The translations under genes and the position numbers were made by a program. 64,000 bases of DNA from Truepera sp965215315 (GTDB lineage Bacteria; Deinococcota; Deinococci; Deinococcales; Trueperaceae). The notes beneath the pieces are model-generated. The model was not told the DNA's origin. It saw only the letters and a list, made by a program, of their open reading frames with translations, and made no database searches. Shown piece by piece: positions 34,837 through 42,359 of the stretch (positions are counted from its first letter, which is position 1; each line of letters opens with the position of its first letter). The stretch is taken from contig CBDCDB010000008.1 of assembly GCA_965215315.1 (NCBI GenBank), positions 2,728,001 to 2,792,000 of the forward strand, in the 5' to 3' direction.

Positions 34837-34870
34837 GTGAGCCTGTAGTTCGGTTCGGCTACAGGCTCAC
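34837..34870 (-). promoter_or_regulatory. intercistronic hairpin between binding-protein and permease genes
   Basis: A perfect 12-base inverted repeat (GTGAGCCTGTAG / CTACAGGCTCAC) with a 10-base loop, 12 bases past the binding-protein stop codon and before the permease start. No strong T-run follows on the minus strand (TTGATTTAC), so partial termination or protection of the upstream mRNA is likely, giving more binding protein than permease. Confidence 0.75.
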
Positions 34871-34881
34871 GGTTACAGCGT

Positions 34882-35829
34882 CTAGCGAATGCCCTCAGCG
34901 CTCAGCGCGATGACCTGTTCGGCGTTTTCCGGCGTGACAAACCCGGGGCCGGTCAGGATCACGGGGTCAGCCGGGAGCAGCCCATACTGAACGTAATTGG
35001 TCAGAAACACAATCGGCAGGTAGCCTTGCAAGTACTGCTGCTGGTCGATGGCAAAATTGATCTCGTTGTCCACCAAAGCCTGCAAGATGGTCGGTGAGAG
35101 GTCGAAAATCCCGACCTGCACGTTGCCGAGCTGTCCGCCTTCACGGAGCGCCTCGATGGTGGGTTCGCCGCCGAGCGGCCCAACCGCCAAAACGCCGCCG
35201 ACGTCCGGGTTTTGCGTAAACGCTGCCGAAACCGCGTTACGGACTTCGGTAGGGTCGGAAGACACTGAGAGCACATTGACGCTGGCACCTTCACCGAGAC
35301 CGTCTTGAAAGCCGTCGCAGCGCTGGTCGAGGCCGATATTTCCAACTTCGTGATTGACGCAGATGCCGCTCGTCACGCCCGCTTCCGCCATCCGCTCCCC
35401 TGCGCCCAACCCCGCTTCGTACTCGGTCTGCCCGATATGGCGCAAAACGCCCAAGTCCTCAAAAGAATCCGAACCCGAGTTCATCGACATCACCGGGATT
35501 CCGGCGTCCACCGCAGCGCGAATCGAGTCGCCTAAAGCGTCGGCGTCGGGAATCGAAACGACCAGGCCGTCAGGTTGTGAGGCGACCGCCGCGTCGATGA
35601 GTTGCGCCATCCGGGGCATGTCAAACGTTTCGGGGGCGCGGTACTCGACCTGAATTCCCATGTCTTCGGCAGCTTGATTGACGCCGTTACTGGCAACCGA
35701 CCAGAACGGGTCGGAGGCGCTGCCGTGCGTAACGACGACGATGCGGATGTCTTCACGCGGTTTGACGTCTTGGGCGAATGCGGTAGCGAAACCGGTGAGG
35801 AGGAGTAGAGAAAGGGTCAAACGCTTCAT
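34882..35829 (-). CDS. sugar ABC transporter substrate-binding protein, CUT2 (FrcB/RbsB-like)
   Basis: 315 residues with a signal peptide (SLLLLTGFATAFAQ). Type I periplasmic binding fold: IRIVVVTHGSASDPFWSVASNGVNQAAEDMGIQVEYR, DGLVVSIPDADALGDSIRAAVDAGIPVMSMNSGSDSF, GICVNHEVGNIGLDQRCDGFQDGL. It captures a monosaccharide or cyclitol outside the membrane. AAGGAG lies 7 bases before the ATG. First gene of the about 7-kb minus-strand operon that runs to the NUDIX gene. Confidence 0.93.
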   Translation of the reverse strand: MKRLTLSLLLLTGFATAFAQDVKPREDIRIVVVTHGSASDPFWSVASNGVNQAAEDMGIQVEYRAPETFDMPRMAQLIDAAVASQPDGLVVSIPDADALGDSIRAAVDAGIPVMSMNSGSDSFEDLGVLRHIGQTEYEAGLGAGERMAEAGVTSGICVNHEVGNIGLDQRCDGFQDGLGEGASVNVLSVSSDPTEVRNAVSAAFTQNPDVGGVLAVGPLGGEPTIEALREGGQLGNVQVGIFDLSPTILQALVDNEINFAIDQQQYLQGYLPIVFLTNYVQYGLLPADPVILTGPGFVTPENAEQVIALSAEGIR

Positions 35830-36119
35830 GTAAAACTCCTTGAGGCGAGCGCCCTGTCCCGCTTTGCAAAAACGACGTTGGGGTAAGCAACGGCGTATAC
35901 ATACTGCAAGGATGAGCGGCTACGCAAAAGATTGTGTGACAAGGAAACTATACGGCCCCGGTTTCAGGCGTGTCAACGGGGTTTCGTGCTGACCTGTGCT
36001 GGAGTAAAGACTACGACCTTGTAATGCACTGGAGGAGCGAGAAAAGCCTCCTTTTCATTTAACCGGGTGTTTAGCTGAGACAACCTCTGCCGGACGGCTA
36101 TAGTAGCTTTAGCCCCCAA

Positions 36120-36136
36120 TTAAACGGCGCGTTTAA
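36120..36136. promoter_or_regulatory. dyad TTAAACG-GCG-CGTTTAA upstream of rhodopsin
   Basis: A perfect 17-base dyad, 7-base arms with a 3-base centre, about 126 bases before the rhodopsin ATG. The size and symmetry suit a dimeric regulator. No regulator gene is adjacent. Confidence 0.5.
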
Positions 36137-36184
36137 GCCCAAACTACAGGTGCGCAGGGAATTCTAAACTGCACCGCTTTATAA

Positions 36185-36202
36185 ATTTCCGGGCCCGGAA
36201 AT
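36185..36202. promoter_or_regulatory. 18-base perfect palindrome ATTTCCGGGCCCGGAAAT upstream of rhodopsin
   Basis: A fully self-complementary 18-mer 59 bases before the rhodopsin start, directly after a TATAAA that might be its -10 element. This position would suit an operator blocking transcription, though as RNA it could also form a hairpin. Confidence 0.6.
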
Positions 36203-36261
36203 CTATAGGACCATTTTTGTGACACGGCTGCAGAAAAGCTGCTCGTGCAAGGGGGTTAACT

Positions 36262-37059
36262 ATGGACCTGCCGGCTCTTACCATAAGTCAGTACGGCATC
36301 GTTTTCAACGCGTTGTCGTTCACCATCGCCGCAATGGGCGCTTCATTTATCTTTTTTGTCTTGTCGCGTTCGCAAGTTGCTGAAAAATACCGCCCCGCAC
36401 TGCTTATCTCAGCTTTGGTCGTCGTAATTGCGGCGTATCACTACTTCCGTATCTCTGGCTCGTGGTCTGAAGCTTACGTACTCAACAACGGTGTTTATAA
36501 CCCTACCGGTACGCCTTTTAACGACGTATATCGGTACGTAGACTGGCTGCTTACGGTTCCGCTCCTTCTCATCGAAACAGTCGTGGTGCTAGCGCTCGCT
36601 AAAAACGTTTCTAACGGCATCGCTGCACGTCTGGGTATCGCAGCACTCTTCATGATCTTACTCGGGTATCCGGGTGAAATTTCCAATGAGGCGGGCACTC
36701 GGCTGCTTTGGGGTACGCTCAGCACAATTCCTTTCCTGTACATCCTCTACGTGCTGTGGGTTGAACTCGGCAAGGCGCTCAAGACGCAGCCCACGCAGGT
36801 CAGGGTGCTCGTGCGCAACCTACGGCTTCTGCTACTGGCAAGTTAGGGATTTTATCTGATCGCTTACCTTCTGCCGCTGCTCGGGGTCAGTGGCGCTACG
36901 GGGTTTGTCAGTGTTCAGCTCGGTTACACCATCGCCGGCGTTTTGGCTAAACCGGTCTTCGGCCTGCTGATCTACGCGATTGCCAGGGCGAAAACGGCGG
37001 AAGAGACTGAGGCGGTCGGAGCTGCGCCCTCTGCAAATACCGCAACTGCGAGTGATTAG
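36262..37059 (+). pseudogene. xanthorhodopsin/proteorhodopsin-type proton pump, interrupted by one in-frame TAG
   Basis: A 265-codon frame with seven helices, broken only by TAG at 36844-36846 (codon 195). Functional residues: His60 (AAYHYFR), proton acceptor Asp94 and donor Glu105 (VYRYVDWLLTVPLLLIE), Leu at the spectral-tuning site 102 (green type), retinal Schiff-base Lys230 (GVLAKPVFGLL). Gly151 sits where bacteriorhodopsin has Trp138, as in carotenoid-antenna rhodopsins. The stop stands where the family has helix-F Trp (LLAS-stop-GFYLIAYLLP), a TGG to TAG change. The frame stays intact for 70 codons after it. GGGGG lies 6 bases before the ATG. As read, the product would lack helix G and retinal binding. 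Confidence 0.92.
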
Positions 37060-37170
37060 TTGTTGAACAATCCTTTCTCGCTATCACCTGAAAGTTCCGG
37101 CATTAGCTCGAGCCTTCCCACGTACCCAAATGCTACACAACAACGCCACTTATTCCAAAGGAGAACACAA

Positions 37171-37579
37171 GTGCCTAACATCGTAGAAGTCGCCACCAAC
37201 GCGGGTAGCTTTAGTACCCTTGCCGCCGGTCGCCGCAGTTCAGGCCGCCGGTCTCGCCGAAACGCTTTCCGGCCCCGGCCCGTTTACGGTCTTTGCCCCA
37301 ACCGACGACGCTTTTGCCAAGCTACCTGAAGGTACAGTCGAGGGGTTAATGGAAGATAAAGAACAGCTCACCAAGATCCTGACCTACCATGTGGTACCCG
37401 GTAAGGTCATGGCAGCAGATGTGCAAAGCCTAGACACCGCCACAACGGTCGAGGGCAGCGACCTGAAGATCGGTACGTCGTCGGGCGTCAAGGTCAACGA
37501 TGCGGCTGTGACCCAAGCTGATATCAAGGCAGACAACGGCGTTATCCACGTAATTGATACGGTTCTTCTGCCTGCCTAG
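37171..37579 (+). pseudogene. fasciclin (FAS1) domain protein, frameshifted
   Basis: Starts GTG at 37171 with AAAGGAG 7 bases upstream: PNIVEVATNAGSFSTL in the first frame. The rest, VAAVQAAGLAETLSGPGPFTVFAPTDDAFAKLP to GVIHVIDTVLLPA, lies in another frame. Relative to the family spacing (F-x-TL-VAAVQAAG) about 7 bases (GCCGCCG) too many lie between 37218 and 37230. Otherwise a complete single FAS1 domain of about 130 residues without signal peptide. FAS1 proteins mediate adhesion or bind small ligands. Lies 111 bases after the rhodopsin; a terminator follows. Confidence 0.85.
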
Positions 37580-37604
37580 ACTGCAAGCTGCCACGCTGCA
37601 AAGT

Positions 37605-37638
37605 CTGCTCAGCCGGTGTCCGGCGAGCAGGCTTTTTT
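37605..37638 (+). terminator. rho-independent terminator after the fasciclin gene
   Basis: CTGCTC, bulged A, GCCGG, loop TGT, CCGGC, GAGCAG, then GC and six T. An 11-pair stem starting 26 bases after the fasciclin stop. Confidence 0.88.
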
Positions 37639-37711
37639 GTTCAACCAAATCTGTTACAAGACCAAAATCTGTTAGCATTTGCCCAAGAGATTGATACAGG
37701 CATCATTCCAA

Positions 37712-37744
37712 AACGTACGTGCTAGACTGAAAAACTCTTACACA
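37712..37744. repeat. two-block dispersed repeat, copy B left half (split by the IS)
   Basis: Block 1 (AACGTACGTGCTAGAC, 37712-37727) followed by 17 bases ending in TTACACA (37738-37744), the duplicated target site. The right half resumes at 39467. Confidence 0.7.
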
Positions 37745-39459
37745 GATACCGTTTCCAAATTCGGCGAGGGTGTCTAAGCTAGGTTGAAGGAGGCAAAGCC
37801 ATGTCACTTCAGCCTACTGATCCTCGGTACGTCCCCGCAGAAACAGTTCGGATTGCAAGAGCCGCCTTTCCCAAAGGCAACTTAGCCATGAGTTTACGAA
37901 CTGAGCTGGAAGGAATTTACACTGATGAGCTGTTTGCCGATCTGTATCCAAAACGAGGTAAGCCTGCTGAAACACCCTGGCGTTTAGCGATTGTCACGAT
38001 CTTGCAGTTTGCCGAAGAGTTGTCGGATCGTGAGGCGGCGACAGCGGTCAAAGCGCGATTGGATTGGAAGTTCGCACTTGGCTTAGAGCTTGGCGATACT
38101 GGCTTCGAACATGCCGTCTTGAGCAAGTTTCGCGCCCGACTCCTCGAAGGTCATGCCGAGCACCGTCTGCTAGACACATTATTGGAAGTCTGTAAGGCTA
38201 AAGGGCTGATCCGCAAACGCGGTCGGGCTAGAACCGACTCGACCCATGTGCTCGCCAAGGTCAGAGCACTCAACCGAATAGGGAGCTGCGTCGAGAGTAT
38301 GCGGGCGGCTCTGAACGCAGTAGCGACAGTCGCCCCGGAGCGGCTGAGCTGGGTGCCGGAGTCATGGTTCGAGCGTTACGGTCCACGCTACGACGACTTC
38401 CGTCTGCCTAAGGGAGCTGAGCAGCTCAAAGCGTTCGCAACGCAAGTAGGTGAAGATGGTTGGCACCTGCTGCACAAACTGGATGAGGCCGACACCCCGG
38501 TATGGCTAGCAGAGCTGCCAGCCACAGCTTTCTTAAGGCGCAAGTGGTTGCAACAGTACTGGCTTGACCAGGGAATAGTGCGCTGGCGTGAGGTCAAGGA
38601 TTTGCCGCCCACGAGCCTCATGCTGACGTCGCCTTACGACCCTGACGCCCGCTTGGGATCGAAGCGTTCAGAAAGGTGGACTGGCTACAAGGTTCATGTT
38701 ACTGAGAGCTGCGATGACGACAAGGTACATTTGCTGACCCAAGTAGCAACCAGTGAGCCCAACCGCCATGACAACCAACTGGTCTCTACCATTCACCAAA
38801 AACTTCAAGGCAAGCAGCTCCTACCCGAATCGCACTTGGTGGACGCAGGTTATATGGACAGCGAATTACTGGTTGACAGCCGCACCGACTATGCGGTGAC
38901 TTTGCACGGCCCCGTCCAGCTTAATCGGCGCTGGCAGGCCAGCACCCCAGGTGCTTACGGAATCGACGACTTTGCCATCGATTGGGAAGCTAAGCACGTC
39001 ACCTGTCCCAACAACAAGAAAAGCGTGTACTGGTCAGAGCGTAAAGACAAGCGCAACGATAACGACCTGACCGTCGTGTTGTTTGCAAACAACGACTGTT
39101 TGGCTTGCGCGCAGCGGGCGTACTGCCACCGCTCAGACAAGCAGGGCCGTACAATCGCCTTCAAGTCTAAAGAAAAGCATGAAGCGCTCCAGGGTGCTCG
39201 GCGAGCTCAGCAAACACCCGACTGGCATGACCTTTACGCCAAACGTTCAGGTATCGAGGGGACGTTATCTCAAGGTGTAAGAGCCTTTGGTTTGAGGCGC
39301 TCTCGCTATTTCGGTCATACCAAAACTCATTTCCAGCACGAAGCTATTGCGGCAGCGGTCAATATAACTCGACTGGCTGCCTGGTTCGACCACAAACCTC
39401 GTGCAAAAACGCGCCTGTCACGCTTTGCCAGCCTTGCCGCCTAATTCGGAAACAGTATC
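37745..39459 (+). mobile_element. IS1182-type insertion sequence with 7-base target duplication
   Basis: 1715 bases with imperfect terminal inverted repeats: GATACCGTTTCCAAATT at the left, and GATACTGTTTCCGAATT as the reverse complement of the right end (15 of 17 match). Direct repeats TTACACA flank it (37738-37744 and 39460-39466). One intact transposase gene fills the element. No CTCGAG occurs inside. Confidence 0.9.
37801..39444 (+). CDS. IS1182 family transposase
   Basis: 547 residues. The N-terminal DUF772-type domain has YTDELFADLYPKRGKPAETPWRLAIVTILQFAEELSDREAATAVKARLDWKFALGL. The middle has RARTDSTHVLAKVRALNR with the first catalytic Asp and HLVDAGYMDSELL with the second. A C-rich ACAQRAYCHRSDKQ insert and the C-terminal YAKRSGIEGTLSQGVRAFGLRRSRYFGHTKTHFQHEAIAAAVNITRLAAWF block with the Glu are typical of IS1182. 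GGAGG lies 8 bases before the ATG. Appears complete. Confidence 0.93.
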   Translation: MSLQPTDPRYVPAETVRIARAAFPKGNLAMSLRTELEGIYTDELFADLYPKRGKPAETPWRLAIVTILQFAEELSDREAATAVKARLDWKFALGLELGDTGFEHAVLSKFRARLLEGHAEHRLLDTLLEVCKAKGLIRKRGRARTDSTHVLAKVRALNRIGSCVESMRAALNAVATVAPERLSWVPESWFERYGPRYDDFRLPKGAEQLKAFATQVGEDGWHLLHKLDEADTPVWLAELPATAFLRRKWLQQYWLDQGIVRWREVKDLPPTSLMLTSPYDPDARLGSKRSERWTGYKVHVTESCDDDKVHLLTQVATSEPNRHDNQLVSTIHQKLQGKQLLPESHLVDAGYMDSELLVDSRTDYAVTLHGPVQLNRRWQASTPGAYGIDDFAIDWEAKHVTCPNNKKSVYWSERKDKRNDNDLTVVLFANNDCLACAQRAYCHRSDKQGRTIAFKSKEKHEALQGARRAQQTPDWHDLYAKRSGIEGTLSQGVRAFGLRRSRYFGHTKTHFQHEAIAAAVNITRLAAWFDHKPRAKTRLSRFASLAA

Positions 39460-39466
39460 TTACACA

Positions 39467-39496
39467 GAGCGTTTCCGACCAGATGATACCTGCTAT
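39467..39496. repeat. two-block dispersed repeat, copy B right half
   Basis: Twelve bases after the second TTACACA, then block 2 (CCAGATGATACCTGCTAT, 39479-39496), identical to copy A over 18 bases. Confidence 0.7.
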
Positions 39497-39711
39497 GCAC
39501 TCGAGTCCGACCTGCTGCTACAGCGTGCCTTACGGTGTGCGTCAGGGCGGCGCAGGTACGCTTGTTAAATGAACCTGGTAACAGACTCAGACTTAAAAAC
39601 TTCTATTCAAAAATCTTTTGAGGGCAGCGTGAATACTATCCGTGTAAGTGTGGCAAAAGTGGCTCGAGGTCTACAAAGTTACCGTTCAACACGTCCAGCT
39701 AGGTGTGGCGA

Positions 39712-41112
39712 ATGACCGGAGCAGCATCTGAACACTATGACGTTATCGTCGTTGGGGCGGGGCCAGCAGGGGCTGCCGCCGCGGTACGCGCCGCTGAACT
39801 CGGGGCGAAGGTTGCTGTTCTGGAGGCGAACCGACCCGGCGGCGTCTGCGTCAACAGTGGCTGTGTGCCGACGCGGGTTCTCGCTAAAACGGCTCGTCTA
39901 CTCCGCGACGTACGCCACGCCGAGGTTTACGGCGTCGAAACGAGCCAGCCGGTCGTGCGCTGGGAAACGACGGTCGCCCGCGTCCGTGCGGTTATCGAAG
40001 ATGTTCACGGCTACAAACGGCTCTCTGAAACACTCAGGGAAGCTGGCGCAGACCTCTATCAAGAGGGCTTCGCGCAGTTTATCGACCCGTTTACGGTAAA
40101 ACTCGGCGACTCTGGTAGAAAACTCAGTGCGGACACCTTTATCGTTTGTGTCGGCGGGCATTCGGCGCGTCTGCCGGTTCCGGGTGCTGACCTGATAAAC
40201 GTCCCGGAAGAGGTTTTAGACTTTCCCGGTCTTCCGGCGTCGGTGGTGATTATCGGCAGTGGCTACACCGGTGTGCAACTAGCGACCGTTTTTAATGCGT
40301 TCGGGGCCGAGGTGACGCTGCTCGAGGCTCAACCCCAACTCCTCCCGTCGGCGGACAGAGATGTAAGCTTGGCGCTTACCGAGGCGTTTTCAGTTCAGGG
40401 TATCAAAGTCCTGACCGGTATCGGCGGCGTTAAAGAGGTGACGCAGCACGGTGAGCTAAAGCGTATAAACTTTACGTCGGACGGTAAACCTCAAACCATC
40501 GACGCAGAAGCGGTCGTCGCCTGCGTCGGGTGGCCCGTGTCGGCGGAAAAGCTCAACTTGGGCGCAGCCGGGGTTGACGCAGAAGCCAAGCGTATTCCTA
40601 CGGGCGCCTACTACCGAACGAACGTCCCCCACATCTTCGTCGCCGGAGACGCAAACGGTGCCGGGCTTGTGCAAACAGCGGCTCGGGACGGCTTTGCTGC
40701 GGCGACCAACGCGGTACTCGGCCTACGGGTACGCAGCGCCCATCCGCTCCTGCCTTCGGGCGGCTTTACCGACCCTGATTACGGTTCGGTCGGCTTTACC
40801 GAGTCCGAAGCGCGTGAACGCGACCCGGAATGTGTGGTCGTTTGTGTGCCGTACACGCAGCTCGAGCGTGCCCTAATCGACGGGCGAACGACCGGGTTTT
40901 TTAAGCTTATTTGTGACCGCCACCGTAGCAGCGTTCTAGGGGCGCACGCGGTTGGGGAGGGGGCGCTCGAGCTGATTCAGGCCGTCGTAACCGCTGTTGC
41001 TGCCGGAACCGACCTCGCGACGCTGGCCTCGGTTGAGTTTGCCTATCCGACCTATACCGCCGTTTTGGGTCTAGCGGCGCGGCAGTTGCTCGAGGCGCAG
41101 CGTGCTGGGTAG
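39712..41112 (+). CDS. FAD-dependent pyridine nucleotide-disulfide oxidoreductase (mercuric reductase/Lpd-like)
   Basis: 466 residues from the ATG at 39712, with AGGTG about 6 bases upstream; a GTG at 39703 is less likely. FAD site VIVVGAGPAGAAAAVRAAELGA, redox-active CxxxxC in GGVCVNSGCVPTRVLAKTA, NAD(P) site VVIIGSGYTGVQLATVFNAFGAEVTLLEA, second FAD site HIFVAGDANGAGLVQTAARDG, and the dimerisation domain with SVGFTESEARERDPECVV. The last part lacks the usual catalytic His-Glu pair motif (HAHPT), reading FAYPTYTAVLG instead. It may therefore not be a lipoamide dehydrogenase; no 2-oxoacid dehydrogenase genes are nearby. Confidence 0.88.
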   Translation: MTGAASEHYDVIVVGAGPAGAAAAVRAAELGAKVAVLEANRPGGVCVNSGCVPTRVLAKTARLLRDVRHAEVYGVETSQPVVRWETTVARVRAVIEDVHGYKRLSETLREAGADLYQEGFAQFIDPFTVKLGDSGRKLSADTFIVCVGGHSARLPVPGADLINVPEEVLDFPGLPASVVIIGSGYTGVQLATVFNAFGAEVTLLEAQPQLLPSADRDVSLALTEAFSVQGIKVLTGIGGVKEVTQHGELKRINFTSDGKPQTIDAEAVVACVGWPVSAEKLNLGAAGVDAEAKRIPTGAYYRTNVPHIFVAGDANGAGLVQTAARDGFAAATNAVLGLRVRSAHPLLPSGGFTDPDYGSVGFTESEARERDPECVVVCVPYTQLERALIDGRTTGFFKLICDRHRSSVLGAHAVGEGALELIQAVVTAVAAGTDLATLASVEFAYPTYTAVLGLAARQLLEAQRAG

Positions 41113-41176
41113 GTTGAGCTGGGTAGATCGGGCTGGCTTCCCAAATTTTGCGCAACTGTGTGAAACTATAGGTGTT

Positions 41177-42319
41177 ATGAGCACGACTCCTCCGCAAACG
41201 CCGCCCACAGCTTCAAGACCGACCATGAGCTATGCCCGCGCCCGCCTCTTTTTGGGGACGAGTTGTGTGGGGATGTGGGTGGTCATCGCGGCTGCATCAC
41301 TCTCTTTCGGGGTGCCGGAGCGGGTGTTCTCGAGTTCAACTTCGTTTACAGCCGGGTTCGGACAACTTGTCGGCGTCATCTTCGCCTATACCGCCATCAG
41401 CGGCGCGTTCGACCTCTTCGGCGGCTTTTTGTTGCCCAAGGAATACGGCCGCGTTACCCCGAAACTCGGACGCTTTCTTAGACACTGGTTTCGCGGCGCA
41501 GCCTTGCACGGCGTCATCCTTGTACTAGTCGGTCTGATACTCCTAACCGCAGCACGGCTCGGCGGGTTTTGGCTGACGCTGACGCTCTATCTCGCACTGA
41601 GTTTGCTGCTCGTTTACGGACAACTCACGCTTGCCCGCGCTATCGGCGGCTTGCGCCGAACTCCCAACGCAAACGGCGTGACGGTACTCAGCTCGCCCTA
41701 TCCGCACTTTACGGGGGGCATGGTCGGGTTGGGTAAAGGTCGGTTGATCGTACCACAAATGTGGCAAAAAGAGCTTTCCGACGAGGCGTTTGGGGTGCTC
41801 GTCAAACGTAAAATGGCGCTCATTGAGAACGGGTCACGTCTCGGCGGCGTAGTGCTGGCCCTGGTGTGGAATCTCACAGGGTTTTTACTAGCTTACGGCC
41901 TAGCCGGGACGCTTGCGACCGTCGCCGGACTCGTCAGCTTTAGTCTCTGGTCAACGTTATGGGCTTTTTTGGGTGTGCTCGTGTTGCCTACGCTTTCAAA
42001 GCGGGGCGTCTTTGCCGGTGACGCGCTTGCGCTAGCCGGAGGTGCCGACGAAGGGGTGCTGATAACGGCTATCGAACAGCTCGACCGCGACCAGGATGAC
42101 GAATACAGCCGCGCTGCCGGAGTCGAAACGATTTTCCATCCGGTTCCGTCGGCGGCGCGCCGCGTCGCCAAGTTGAACGTTCCGGCGGCGACTTGGGGGC
42201 TGTGGCACGTCGCCCGCGTCGCCCTCTACCTGTCGTGGGCAAATCTGAGTTTGCTCCCCAGAGCCGTACACTGCAACATCGGTCGGCCTGAAGTGTGGGT
42301 GTTGCTGCCTTCGGATTAG
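41177..42319 (+). CDS. membrane protein resembling an M48/HtpX peptidase without zinc ligands
   Basis: 380 residues from the ATG at 41177 (MSTTPPQTPP) with AGGTG upstream; an earlier start at 41102 overlaps the preceding gene. It has paired helices at about 30-50, 60-85, 110-155 and 225-275. RLIVPQMWQKELSDEAFGVLV followed by ENGSRLGGVVLALVWN matches the M48 region around the HExxH helix, but that motif is KRKMA here (about residue 209). The later ExxxD ligand site reads VFAGD, and FHPVPSAARRVAKL matches the M48 tail (H-P-S-x-x-R-R). I read it as a catalytically dead homologue. Function unknown. Confidence 0.6.
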   Translation: MSTTPPQTPPTASRPTMSYARARLFLGTSCVGMWVVIAAASLSFGVPERVFSSSTSFTAGFGQLVGVIFAYTAISGAFDLFGGFLLPKEYGRVTPKLGRFLRHWFRGAALHGVILVLVGLILLTAARLGGFWLTLTLYLALSLLLVYGQLTLARAIGGLRRTPNANGVTVLSSPYPHFTGGMVGLGKGRLIVPQMWQKELSDEAFGVLVKRKMALIENGSRLGGVVLALVWNLTGFLLAYGLAGTLATVAGLVSFSLWSTLWAFLGVLVLPTLSKRGVFAGDALALAGGADEGVLITAIEQLDRDQDDEYSRAAGVETIFHPVPSAARRVAKLNVPAATWGLWHVARVALYLSWANLSLLPRAVHCNIGRPEVWVLLPSD

Positions 42320-42359
42320 CGGTGTAAAGGTCGAAAAGAACCGCTCAAGCTGACGAACG

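Larger units (their letters stand above)
35830..36261. promoter_or_regulatory. divergent control region, sugar operon and rhodopsin
   Basis: 432 bases with no gene. It holds two perfect dyads on the rhodopsin side (36120-36136 and 36185-36202, listed separately) and a GGAGG-N11-CCTCC dyad at 36031-36051 followed by TTTT. A TATAAA at 36179-36184 abuts the second dyad. No CTCGAG word occurs here. Confidence 0.5.

Noticed and set aside
33743..35829. Calling the importer specifically a myo-inositol transporter
   Set aside because: The adjacent dehydrogenases suggest cyclitols, but the single-domain ATPase is FrcA-like and no iolB, iolC or iolD gene is present.
36031..36055. GGAGG-N11-CCTCC followed by TTTT as a terminator
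   Set aside because: No plus-strand gene ends before it (the neighbour is on the minus strand), and the stem is only five pairs. It may be chance.
16714..36846. All three in-frame nonsense codons in otherwise recognisable genes are TAG (16714, 36844, 61798), hinting at amber recoding
   Set aside because: TAG is a normal terminator here (DUF2207, pncB, phosphoesterase, tsaB, lpxD, rhodopsin end), and two of the three genes have further lesions. Three cases could be chance.
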